A stretch of 64,000 bases of DNA from Chaetomium olivaceum (lineage: Eukaryota > Ascomycota > Sordariomycetes > Sordariales > Chaetomiaceae): the NCBI GenBank assembly GCA_039881045.1, contig JAYWVB010000001.1:682001-746000 (forward strand), given 5' to 3'. The notes below the pieces were generated by a model. That model was not told the DNA's origin. It saw nothing but the letters and a program-made list of their open reading frames with translations, and ran no database searches. Below, piece by piece: positions 45,248 through 56,969 of the stretch (position 1 is its first letter; each line of letters begins with the position of its first letter). A program made the position numbers and the translations under genes.

Positions 45248-45810
45248 GGCATCTAGGGAGGGGTATGAGGAGGGCTATAGAGATACACCTGCCGCGGTTT
45301 TGGGTTAATCCATATTTTATTTGCCTTGTGCTGGATGCAGAGGGCATCATCGGGAGGCAGCATGTGGTAGACTATGAGGCGCACCGCGGGAAAACATATT
45401 GCATAGGCATCAAGTAGGCGTTGAGCTTTATATACCAACTGTTTAAACTACCTTAAAAGCACTCATAGTGAGATGATAAATCCAAGCGTTGTGTCGGTGA
45501 TGTTTTGGCTTGTGGTTGACCTTGAGGTTAAGCTCGAGGTCAAAGACGGTGAATCTGGCAGCTGCTGTCAACTGCCACGCTGGAGCAACACTTGGCAGAA
45601 TGAATTTGTACCACACCCAAACTCCGAGAACCTTGATGGCTTAACCTTGTTGAACGAGACTGAACTATATCTAATATCTAATCGACCTTACCAACCCTTG
45701 TTGGAAGGACCACCCAAGAGTTGAATTGCGCCGCATGCTCAATCACCGACTAGGTCCGGCAAGACAAACTATAGAATGAGAGGCACGCGGTGAACAGGGC
45801 TACAATCAGA
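45248..45810. promoter_or_regulatory. Intergenic region before QRI7
   Basis: 563 bp between co-oriented genes, containing the 3' end of the membrane-protein gene and the QRI7 promoter. AT-richer than the flanks; no gene. Confidence 0.45.
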
Positions 45811-47483
45811 ATGAGATTTGTGTCTGTCTGCTTGCGAGCAGCAGACCCTCGCCGCACATGTTTGCCCTTTAGACATGGCCAGCATGGGTATTCGGTTTTA
45901 ACCAGCACCGTTAAGATAAAGGGATTTAGAAATTTCAGCCACAACAGAGACACAGCCGAGGCCAACGGCAAAGGACTAGTGACCCTCGCCATCGAGACAT
46001 CATGCGATGACACCTGCGTCACCGTCCTCCACAAGACGGGCGACGCGGCCCGGGTACTTTTCAACGCCAAGGTCACGTCTGACAACCGGAAGTTCGGCGG
46101 CATCAATCCAGTCGAGGCCGTCCAGGGTCACTCGTCTAGTCTGGCCGGGATCGTGCAGGCCGCCGTGCAGAAACTGCCAGCCGACCGCCCCAAACCCGAC
46201 TTCATCAGCGTCACCCGCGGGCCCGGCATCGCCTCCACCCTGTCCATCGGCTTGACCATGGCAAAGGGACTAGCCGTGGCCTGGGACCGGCCGCTGGTGG
46301 CAGTACACCACATGCAGGCACATGCCCTAACACCACGGTTAGTCGAGGCTCTCGCGAACGAGCAGAAGCTACAGCAACAACCGTCACAAGACTCGGTGCT
46401 GCCGCCGTCACCGGGGGGCGCACGGCCGGCCTTCCCCTTCCTCAGCCTGCTAGTCTCGGGCGGGCACACCCAGTTACTACTCACGCGGTCGGCCGTCTCG
46501 CACGCCACGCTGGCCGAGACCACTAACGTAGCCATCGGCGACATGCTCGACAAGTGCGCGCGCGCCATCCTGCCCGCCGACATCCTTGCGGAAACCCCCG
46601 ACGTCATGTACGCGGCCGAGCTGGAGCGCTTCGCCTTTGCTCCCACGGTACAGCCCGCTTCACCACCACCCGACGCGCCACCCTCCACATCCTCCCCCAA
46701 ACCAACCCCAACCCCACCAACACAGACTACATCTACAACCCCCCCGCCACCCGCGACGCCGAAATCCAACCCTACACCTCCCCGCACCACGCCTGGACCC
46801 TCACCCCGCCCTTCCACGCCCGCCGCGACATGGCCTTCGACTTTTCCGGCCTCGGCGGGCAAGTCCAAGCCATCATGCAGCGCAACCCGACCATGGACCA
46901 CCCGCAGCGCGCCGAGCTCGCGCGCGAGACCATGCGCCTCGCGTTCGAGCACCTCGCGAGCAGAGTCCTCTTCGCGTTGGATGGTATGCGCTCTGCTGCC
47001 CGGGCTAAGGCGGTTGCCGGGAAGGAGGGGAAGGAGGGGAAGGCGGCGGCGGAGGCGACGCTGCCGGTCAAGACGCTGGTGGTCTCGGGCGGGGTGGCGT
47101 CGAACCGGTTCCTGATGCATGTGCTGCGGCGGGTGCTGGCGGCGCGCGGGTACGGGGGCCCGGAGGGGCTGGCGGTGGTGCGGCCGCCGCAGGCGCTGTG
47201 CACGGACAATGCGGTGATGGTGGCGTGGGCGGGCATGGAGATGTGGGAGGCCGGGTGGTATAGTGATTTGTCGGTGCTGCCGCAGCGGAGGTGGGGGATG
47301 GATGATGGGGGTGGGGATGGGGGCCAGGAGACAGAGATACATGCGCATGCGGGGGGACAGCAGGGATCCGAAAGGAAAGGCATTCTTGGGTTAGATGGCT
47401 GGCGGCGGCGGTTCCCGGATACGGAGGTGTTGTCGCGGGAGGCGGTGGTGGAAGTGAGGGCGACGGGGGGCAATGATGTATAA
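45811..47483 (+). CDS. QRI7: Mitochondrial tRNA t6A37 threonylcarbamoyltransferase Qri7 (frame break)
   Basis: A Kae1/TsaD/OSGEPL1-family enzyme that forms t6A at position 37 of mitochondrial tRNAs. ATG at 45811 gives a basic, acid-poor presequence (MRFVSVCLRAADPRRTC) fitting mitochondrial import. The ASKHA fold shows LAIETSCDDTCVTVL, SRGPG-like TRGPGIASTLSIGL, the metal-binding HHMQAH (His167 and His171), LVSGGHTQLL and, after the break, SGGVASNRFL and ALCTDNAVMVAWAG. One base is missing near 46637-46645, probably in CCC at 46642-46644: after ELERFAFAP the correct frame resumes HGTARFTTTRRATL. With it the length is 557 residues. That is longer than yeast Qri7 (407) because of a lineage insert in the middle and a roughly 75-residue tail after SVLPQRRW. 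Confidence 0.9.
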
Positions 47484-47892
47484 AGGGGGCTGTAAGAATT
47501 AGGAGAAAACCGGTCGCAAGGGAGGCAAGCGGAGGGGCGCCCGGCTGCGATGCCCGAAGGCGGAGAAACCGGGAGAACTGGGTGTAGCTGCCCTTGTATA
47601 CGTATGTACCAATACTGTATTGTACCATCATGATGATACTAAATAGAACGAGTGGCCATGTTGGAGACTCGGCTGGTTCAGCACACATGATCGCACCTGG
47701 CTATCCGAACTTGTATGTATCTTGGAAGGCGTGTTTAATGCTCTTGTTATTACATTTACAAGCCGTGCTCGTCTCATCCATCCAGCCCCGATCCCAGTTC
47801 TTGACGCCATGACGTTCGTGAAATACCAAGCCAACGCCACAAAGGGCTACATTCCTCGGTCACCAAACCTCCGCCCCCTCTCCTCCACCGAT
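47484..47892. other. Convergent 3' region QRI7/PRE2
   Basis: 409 bp, no gene; expected 3' ends of both genes. Confidence 0.45.
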
Positions 47893-48822
47893 TTAGTCGG
47901 TAAAGTCGCTTGTGACATTGCTGAACTCGCCCTTCTCCAGCTTGGTCTTCCAGAACACCGGGTTGGTGTCAGTGAACCCGTGCTTCTCCCAGCCCGTCTC
48001 CTTGACGTGGTACAGGTTGATGAAGCCACCAGAGTACGCATCACGGTGGGTGGCGGCCAGGATGCTGCGGCTGCCCAGCTCGAGGGCCTCCTCGGTCGAC
48101 AAATCCCACCGGTACTCGGAGTCCAACACGCCATACGCAAACGTCTGACCGGACCCAACACAAAACAGGTCACCCGCCAGCCGGGTGCCGTCCGAGTCGA
48201 TGTAGTAGAGCGCTGCGCCCTCCTCCTTGGTGACACCGGCGCACATGGTGCCCATGGACAGGCCCATGCCCTTGTACTGGTAGACGAGGTTCGCGAGGAT
48301 CTTGCTGGCGGCGGCGACGCTGATGCGGCGCTTGTGGCGCAGCTCGTGCAGGCGGCACTGCATGCCGAGCCAGGCGAGCCAGTACTGGCAGTCGGCGGCG
48401 CCGCCGGCCATGGTGCCGAGCAGGTCCGAGTTGATCTCGATCACCTTCTTGACCGTCTGCGAGGCGATCCAGTTGCCGGCCGTGGCGCGCGAGTCGGTGG
48501 CCACGATGATGCCCCCCTGGAACCGGAAGGCGAGCGTCGTTGTGCCGTGGGCGATCTTGATCGGGCAGGACGGGTTCGAGCGGTCGTCTGTTGCGGCGCG
48601 GAGCCAGGCCGAGGGCTAAGGTTATGACACCGTCGTTAGCAAGAGAGAAGTCGGGAAAGAAATCGAAGTAGAGCTTGACTAGGGATTTCCTACATGTGCG
48701 ACCGGAGGCATGGCAAACTTGAGACTGGGGACTGTGTCGTTGAGGTCTTGCTGCTCCTGCTCTGAGAAGACCTCATTCTGGTGGTAGGCCGGGCGGCTGT
48801 ACCGCGCCACAAGTGTATCCAT
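47893..48822 (-). CDS. PRE2: 20S proteasome catalytic subunit beta5
   Basis: The chymotrypsin-like active subunit of the 20S core. Exons 48822..48694 and 48615..47893 (78-nt intron with GCTAAC branch point) give 283 residues. The propeptide (residues 1-67) ends KIAHG; the mature enzyme begins with Thr68 in GTTTLAFRFQGG. The other catalytic residues are in register: Asp17 and Lys33 of the mature numbering lie in VATDSRATAGNW and ASQTVKKVIEI. GTMAGGAADCQYW and YKGMGLSMGTMCAGV are typical of beta5. Length matches yeast Pre2 (287). No frame break. Confidence 0.97.
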
Positions 48823-49903
48823 TTCGCTTTTTGTTTACGGTCGGTTATGGGGGAATCGAAAAGCGACGGGGGGTTTTGAAGTGTATTTCGTGGGATGCGG
48901 TCGTCGAAAGAGGGCGGGGCTACGCTGGATGGTGATGGGCGGGCTTGGGTTGGCTTGAAGTTGGAGTTGGCGGGCAGGTTGGAGCTCAAGGCAGCTCCCA
49001 ATGCACGCGTTCCCGGCAGCCTTGGGGCCCGAGCTTCTTGAGCCCCTCATGCCACCCCCCATACCATGCCTATCAGGCTTGGCACTGGGACTCAGGCAAC
49101 ATGAGGCGAAGAAACAACCCAGAGCACCCATATCAAAAAGCTAGGTATCTAGATTTGGAGAGTAGTATTAAAGATTAGATGTCATGCCCGAAAGCCTAGG
49201 TAGAGGTCCTTGGTATTTGAGGGTCAAGAACGTATATATGTACATCGGTTTGATAGTCCGTTTTTAGTAAGTCGATACTTGATCACATAGCTTCCATTTC
49301 CTTACTCCCGAAGCACGGCATTCGTGATAGATTCTCCCATAATCCCTTTTTAATACGCCATGGCACCAGCACAGGGCCATTCCCCATCGCCTAGACTACT
49401 TCACAGCAACCGGAGAAAACCTGTCCCTTTGCCGTCAACACCCATCACCTAATGACAAAATCAAACCAAAATCAAAGTAACCGGTGGGTATTGCTTTAGC
49501 CTCAGACCCCCAATAAATAAATCAAACCGTCCGAGTGAGCCCCATGGCGGCGTGCTCAAGGATAGCAGCCAGAAACCGGAAAAACAAAACCCGGTACCTG
49601 TAAAAGCAGACCAGCTCAAACACCCCGAACGATGCATGTTTCCTGTCGTGATAAACCGCGCAACTGGGCCTCGAGCCGCGCCCGCAAATAGCGATACGGG
49701 CCGGCCTCGCCGAACCGAGGGTGATGTTAAACCGGTCCGCCCGTGTCGCAGCCTCGTGGTCCAGAACGCCTACGCCTTTTTTCGTCTTTCAATCGTACAA
49801 CCCTTGAAAACTCCTCGAATTGCGCCGTAGTCGATTGGTATTGAAAGCAGCCTCCCCCTGGAAAAAAACAACGATGGTTAACAACACGCGGTCTCGCCAC
49901 AAA
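48823..49903. promoter_or_regulatory. PRE2 promoter and REG1 3' region
   Basis: About 1.08 kb. I looked for a proteasome-control PACE element (GGTGGCAAA) upstream of PRE2 and see no exact match. No gene seen. Confidence 0.4.
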
Positions 49904-51707
49904 TCACCTCTTCCATCCCACATTCCGGATGACGTGGGCAATATCCCGGGCCGTATTTACCGTGTTAATGATTCGGCCGATCATGCCGTCATCCGGGGGG
50001 CCAGACACTGGCGTCTCGGCCGGCATGAACATCCCGGATGGAGTCCTGTGCATGCCAGTCGGCTCGACCTTGAGGCTAGCTGTAGATACAGACCGGCGCA
50101 GACCGGAGCCGCCCTCGTTGTTATGCAGAGATGAAAACGCGCCGGGCCGGATGTTGATCTTTTCTACCTTGTCGTCATCCTCGTCGTCCTCATCGTCGTC
50201 GTCTTCATCCCCCGCAAAGAAAAGCTTCCCCGACTTTTTGGCCGGGCGTAGAGTTTCCTGAGACGACGACGGCGATAATATTGGGCTCCTCAGGCCCCCG
50301 CTGGTGCTATGCTTCATGGCCGTTTCTGTCGAGTTGGGAGTATCCTCCAGATACTTCAGTGTGGTCGAAGGGAGCATAGCGATCGTTTTGCTCTCACCAC
50401 CGTTGTTGTGACTCTTCGTTTTCCTGAGTATCGGCCGCCTCTTCTTGGTCTGTGTCGGTTTCATCATGATGGCGCCGTCATCCGAGTCGCTGTCGTATCG
50501 ATAGCGGCCCATATCGAGGTCATCATCCTCGTCGTCGCCTTTGATGTCGACCGCGATGCATTGGGACACCCGCTCGTTGAAGTGGATGTGCTTCTTCCCT
50601 CCATTGGGAGAAACGACACCAGAAGACCTCGTGGACGGAAACAAGCTGGTGCCGTCGTGACTCAACCCGCGGGACGAGAAGGGGAAGGTGATGTAGTCGG
50701 TGTTGGCCCGCTCGATGCCCGGGCGCCTGCCTATCCTCTTCAGGCCCCCCTTTTGCTGGGCCTGGACCGCTGCGGCCGCCTGCTTCACCAGAGACGAAGT
50801 CGAAAGGGACCTCTGGAGCATGATTTCCGACATGCTTCTCTTCTTCAAGATGGGCTTCTTGTTGATGAACGAGTTCGACTTGGACAGCCTAGCGCTGGTG
50901 GAGTTCGTGGACGTGTGGTTCAAGGTGGATGTGCCCGTCTGTAACGGCCCATAAAGCCATGTTACATCGTAATCCTTGAGCCTAGGAAGGGTTAACAAAT
51001 GCGCCCCAGCAAAGAAACAGAACAATATCTGCATACCAATTCAAAGTTTCGGCCGAGACCGTGTCCAGGTTGTTCTTGGCCTTCATCCAAGTCCTCCAAG
51101 ACGCATTCTCCAGCCGCGCAGAATTGTTGTAATCGCCTCTCCTTGACACGATTAACTTCCATGACTCCCAAATATCCTCCTCGCGCCAGTTATGCGACAA
51201 ATAGTCGACATGCCGGGAAGGCTGCGCCCGTACCGCGATGTCGTCTTCGGCCCTCTCGTGCTGGCAGTCTGGGCTACCGGGTCTCGATGTTGCGGCCGAT
51301 GCATCATATCCTTCTATTGAAGAGGCATCCGAGTCGCCAACCCGCGGGCTTGACGGAGGTTCTTGATTCCCAAGTCGGGTAAAATAGCCTCCGTCATTGT
51401 TTTGTTGAAGAAAGACTTCGTCCGGTGTCGCAGAAGGCTCATCGCAATCTGAGGCAAGAGAGAAATTTGTGGCGGGCGTCGACGAGTCGGATAGGTACGA
51501 GGACTCGGTAGTCGGGGCCTGCGGAGAGGACGGTGTCGAGGATATTGCTGACCCTGGGGAATATTGGGTATACAGATCGCTGAGTCGAGAAGTCGACGCG
51601 GAGGTGTGCGAACCCGAACGCTTCGTCCCAAACTTTGGCTGTGAATGGGATCGGCGCAAGGACGGCGAGAAATAACCGTCGTCCTCTGTCGTGAGAACCA
51701 CGGCCAT
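49904..51707 (-). CDS. REG1: PP1 (Glc7) regulatory subunit Reg1-like
   Basis: Reg1 directs protein phosphatase 1 to dephosphorylate Snf1 in glucose repression. Exons 51707..51037 and 50981..49904, 55-nt intron splitting the conserved LNW-LKDYDVTWLYGPLQ, give 582 residues. Conserved fungal Reg1/DUF1752 core: YLSHNWREEDIWESWK and ARLENASWRTWMKAKNNL. The PP1-docking region is KKHIHFNERVSQCIAVD, a variant of the family's RVxF-type site. Other features are RPILRKTKSH, an acidic run GDEDDDDEDDEDDD and a C-terminal amphipathic segment RIINTVNTARDIAHVIRNVGW. The rest is disordered Ser/Thr-rich sequence. Shorter than yeast Reg1 (1014). A pyrimidine tract TTTCTTTTTTCAG ends one base before the ATG, so a short leader intron (about 47 nt) is likely. 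Confidence 0.9.
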
Positions 51708-54700
51708 TCTGAAAAAAGAAACCCCGGCTATCAGTGGACGACTTGTCCAGATCACCTTTCAATCCTTCTCCAACGTGGATCCGAGGGAATCCGTCATAAG
51801 TCGTGGTAGAAACAATAGTCCAAGTTCGATTGCGGTAGTCGATGTGCTGGGCTGTGAGGACAATACCGCCCTGTTTCTTTCCCTTGTTTTTTTTTTTGCC
51901 TGGTCGAATCAGCCGTTCGATGGCCGGTGGTGTGTCCGGGAGGGACAAAGGTGGTCGGCCGCCAGGTCAAGGTGGCTTGTTTAGGTTCTTCTTAGTGCTC
52001 GGTCAAAGTCGCGTTGACTAGATCGATTTTGGAGGCGAGCGAGCTGTGTGGAATGATCAGAGCTGAAGCAAACACGGCGTATGAAACGTCGATGGCCCGC
52101 CAGGGACACACAGAAAAGGAGGGGCAGCGGAGAAAGGGACGAAACGGTAACAGAATATTCCAGGAAATAACGAGGTGGAATATATCCTCACTGTGCATCT
52201 CGCAACAGCGGTGTTCAGGAAGGGGGGGGGGATTGCGCAAGGGCCGGTGTGCGGGTAAGTATCCCGGCTCTTCAGAGTCTAGGCATCTCGTGCAGCTCGA
52301 GCGGGAAGATGGGTGCTCATGCCCATGGGGGAGCTCCCAAGTCCTCGGCTCCTGTTGGCTGATGTGCCAAAACGTGGGATGTGTGCCGCAGAGGGGCGTC
52401 GATGTCCAAGGGGGGGCGTGGATTTGGGGGTCCAGATGGGGGTTCCGTAGGCGCCAACGCCTTATCAAACCAGGTGACAGGAAGAGAGTGCAAGAGCGTG
52501 TGATACTCTGGTGGGCGTATGGCGAACGGCGGATTGGCATGATCTGCCACGCCCAGAACGCCCACCTAACTCTGTGGAGTGCAGCGAAGCGAGATGCGAC
52601 ACGAATGCCTTCATTCGCTCAGTCCAACCGGCAGTCACTTGTCCCCCGGCGAGGCCATGCGATTGGGTTATGGTGATGGAAAGGGAAGGCGAGGCTGACA
52701 TGGCGAGAAGCAACGTGACCGACAACGCAAAAGGGTAGGGACGAGTGAGTGCATCAGGGATAGTGAGACTGAATTCGAGGTTTGACTTACAGGCATAGGG
52801 GTGTTGATAGATCCAACGAATAAGGTAGTTACTAGCTGTATCGGCTCGGTGTGAGGTTACTGGGACTCGGACGGGCGGGCCTCGTAGGTTACTGAAAAGA
52901 GAATTCTTCTTGATGGTTTTGGATGTATGCGGATGAAGAAGTATTCGTAAAGGCCCAGGTTGGGAATTGAAGAGAATTGCGTGACGCTCGAGCCATCATC
53001 TGATGGCTATGAAAAAGAGCCAAAAACGGTGCCTTGAGAGCCTGGAAGTGATGCGGAGGACGATCCCGATGTTAACTAGTAGGTGGTCATGGAATGACTC
53101 TCCGTACCTCGACAACAGACGGTGGACTGCAGCTCGGTTGCGTGCGAAGACGGGGAGCGAGCAGAAACCGGGAAAAAAGTGTTGGCAGAAACCGCGGTTT
53201 GGGGTACTGTGCGACACCCCGGTGCCGAGAATTTGCAGGTGGTCCAGGGCGGGTCTTGAAGGGGCGTCCAGCCCAGGTCACAGGTGCTGGGCTGCTGGGG
53301 TATGGGGGCAAGATGAACCGGACAGGTACGGCACGGCAGCGACCTAGGGTCAAGGAGGGGAATGGCTCCGGCTGGCATGCATGGAGAACCAGGCCTCGGC
53401 GAGGCGCTCCACACTGGGCGTGTGACCGGTTCTGGCCATTATGCTTGGCTGGCGTCCTCTCGCATTGAGTCAAACAAAGCCGTGCATCCATGGATCTGGC
53501 AATTGCGGACGTTTTCCAGCCAGCCATACGTGCCATCCCAACCAAAACATGGATTGGCGGGGTTTTGCCCCATGGTCCGACCCAAATCAGTCACCGCGCC
53601 CCGAGCGCACCGACAACAAACTCGACCTTTTTACTTCGTATGTCACTTCGTACCCTGGGGCTTTCTCTGCCCGTGTGCAATGAACCCGGGGAGCCGGCCG
53701 AAACAATGGTGCCTTGGCTGCGCCCTTCTGGAATGATCCAAATCCGTGCCCACTTTTCAGCGATGTAAACGACAAATGCTCTGCTTGGGGGCCGGTGCAA
53801 ATTCCTCAGGTTTTCCCTCCCTCCTCCCTATCTTTCTACACAGTATAGTGGCATGTTGGAAAGCATCGGACGTCTCGGCCTTCGATCTCAAGGCACCGCC
53901 GTCAACATGATGCGCTTCTTGCATTCGCAGCCCACTTGCGGCTCTCTCACAGGCCTCGAATCCATCAGGTTTCTCCTCCTCGCGAAATGATTTGCTGGAA
54001 GCTCACTGCCCGGGAATACACATCCCTGTCCTCTCCACCCTTTCCTTCCGACATTGCAGCAGAGGTCTTCATCTCGCACAGGCTTCACTTCGGAAGAAGC
54101 AGGGCCACCAACAATGGAAGAGGGTTTTCTCGGCCTCCTCCGAGGATTCCCGCACAGTGCCCCAGCGGAACGAACGGGCCAAAGCTTCTCATCCCTGGGA
54201 CCACCGTGAACTTGTTCTCCCAATGTCCGGCTTTCAAACTCCAAACCCCGGTTTGCCGATGTCCGTGAGAGGAATGCCGTCAAACGCTCCAAGATTGGAA
54301 GGGCTATACAGTACATACGAGGACTCTTTTCGAATGCCACGCCCACGCGAAGACGATGTACATACAGATTGTTTGCTAGAGATTGATATCCCCCTTATAT
54401 ACCCTCCACCTACCTCGCGGAGACACCACAACAATTCGGCATGGTTACACTCCAACAGAGAGCAAGTATGATACCGATTAGGCATCCCTATTAACCGGCC
54501 TCTTCATGCTAGCAAGCTTGCTCAGATTGTCAGCATCCCTTGCGCTTCTCTTATCGGCAGCACCGTGGACAGGTAGGTCCATTTGGTGGTTTTGTGCGTT
54601 CGTCAAAGAGCCTTGGGCGGGCCGTTTCCGGTCCTTGAAAACCAAGCACCTACCGTTGACACAGTACGCCCTGATGCACTTCCACCATAGGTATGTAGAC

Positions 54701-56969
54701 TACCAAGTACGAAGACAGAACCGGTGAACCAGTCCGAGCCAGTCCACCGACGAGTGCTCAACGAAACCCCTTCTCCGTGAGATGATCCCCCATATCATCC
54801 AGCGTGTCTGCCCCGGGATCTCGGCAGCAAAAGCGGGTCGGCAGGATGGCATTGCTGGGCAAATGGGCCTCGAGAGACGTTCCAGATCGATCTTGTTGAC
54901 TTGCCGATGTCACTGCAGCACAAGAACCGCCGATCTCGAGCCTATTGTGGAGCTTGTTGTGTCTCGGCCTTGGTTGACCTTTTGCTGGTGGCGACATGCT
55001 CTTGTCAAAGCCAGCGTGCCAGCGCGTTGCAAATGTAGAATGTCGACATGGGACCATGCAAAGCACACCTTCTCGGAATCCGGCGAGACTCGAGGATACC
55101 TGCTGCCGCCTGTCTATTTAAATAGAGTCTTGTTTACTCCCCTTACGCCCAAGCAATGTGGACACCAAAGCAGCAAATCACCAGCGAGGAACACCACACG
55201 CTGATGCAAGTCAGACTATGGCATGTATGTGCCCAGTTTCGCTTGCATCACGCCGTTGTCCCGCGGCTGCAGGTCAAGGTACCCGCCTCTGACACTAGTA
55301 TAGCTTGGATGCGAGCTCCTTGTTACGGTTCAAGAGACTGTTCTCGCTTGACAGGCGTCTCGGGTCGGTTGGCACCGCATGGGCAACAAGGCCGGACGGA
55401 GCGAAGTGTAGAAGCTCGAATGGTTCGAAGCGAAACAAAAGTCATACCTGAGATCTGGAGGAGCTCTTGTTACTCTGTTTACATTTCCCTTACCTGTTTC
55501 CAATTTTATCTCATCCTTTCCTCCATCTCTGCTTCTTTTCTTGTTTTCCCACTGTCCATTACACGAACTTGTTTTTGGAGTTCGGCTTTCTCTGGCGGGG
55601 GGTGTTTGGATAGTATATAATCGCCCATGTTGATTTGATATCTCTATACCCGTTGCGCCTCGCATCCCCATCTACCGTGTAACCTTTTATTCCGTATGAC
55701 AACGGACGCGTCGTCGTTTCCTCAGCAGCATGAACGCATGTACATGCCTGTCATCCGTATCGCCAAAGGTGCCATCACAGCGTTGCGAGCGACATAGGCC
55801 TTAAGCCCCTAATAAAGCAATCAAGGATGTGTTGTCGCAATCTGTGTTGTAAAGTGCGCTGACCGAGGATGCATCGCCCCTCCTTCGGACCGAAGCGCAA
55901 CTTACCGGTGAGCGGTACCATAGGTCGGGGCAATACACCCCATAGCACGGGACTCACAACACCAACCTCCCCTTCCCCCACCTCTGCAACGCCCTTCTTG
56001 TGTTACCCATCCTCAAGTTCGACCAGGCCTGGAACCTGCTGTGTTGTCTCGGCACTGGCTATGTAGTGATAGCCAGGGGTTTGCCGGCCGCATCTACGCT
56101 GATAACGAAACGGCACAGACCGCAGCGATATCTCTTAGTGCGCAAAGCGCATGGTTGATATCTCGATGATCGGGAACTCGATGTTACATCTCGACATGGA
56201 TCGGATAGGCAGAGGCGACCAACCGCGCCCGCATCCGACGGCCCCTCCTCCCGCTCACTGATAGCTGAAACTTTCAAGCAGGAACCCCATCAGCCCACGC
56301 AGTGTGCAGGCACAGAAATCCCCGATGGCTACGAGCGGTACGTTACTGTGTAATCTGTAGAATGCCGGCAAGTCGTGTCACATCATTGGCCTTGTGGGCG
56401 ATGTCAGATGCAGCTTTTATAAACCCCGTCGCGGATTAAATATCCTTAAACGAACACCACCGCATGCATGATATGGCAACCCCCGCCGTGGCGGCTCGCA
56501 TTCACACCTCGAAGCTGGGGACATAAACCGTTGTGACACATACATACACATATGCAAGCCATGCAGCTGGTGGGCAACCACGATGCCATGCGGCCTGTGA
56601 CTGGCGCTTGGTGTTCCCTTCCTGAGCCTGTGGCTCGTCATAGACCTCTCTCATCCACGCTCCCACGGCCACGATCAGGGAATGAGAAGGTCATTGCAGG
56701 GCCAATTGGCCTGTCACAGTTCTTCCCGTGCTGTCTTAGTGGTTCCCTTCATGCATACACGATGGAATCCGACCGACCGGGCCCAATCCGCGGATACCAC
56801 GCCCATTCCCTGCGACCATCTCCTAAATGACCAGTCGCAAGGAACGGCAGAGGTCATCACCACCAAGCCACCGAGGTCACCGACCGACTCACATCCCCAA
56901 CCCACCCTTTCACCTCCCAAACCAACGTTCCAAGGCAGGTAAGGAGGTAGATAGGTAAAACCAACCAAC
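51708..56969. other. Gene-poor stretch (5.3 kb)
   Basis: The longest stretch without a recognisable gene. The first kilobase or more should be REG1 leader and promoter. It holds a 10-G run near 52222-52231 and many short ORFs on both strands without conserved domains or codon bias. One 73-codon ORF (54506-54727) starts with a signal-peptide-like MLASLLRLSASLALLLSAAP, but nothing else supports it. I see no transposon remnants. Non-coding transcripts or a fast-evolving small gene could be here. Confidence 0.5.

Noticed and set aside
46128..47348. 406-codon antisense ORF over QRI7
   Set aside because: Shadow of GC-rich third positions in a clearly conserved sense gene; no recognisable domain.
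48823..49300. PACE-type proteasome control element upstream of PRE2
   Set aside because: No exact GGTGGCAAA found; not reported as a feature.
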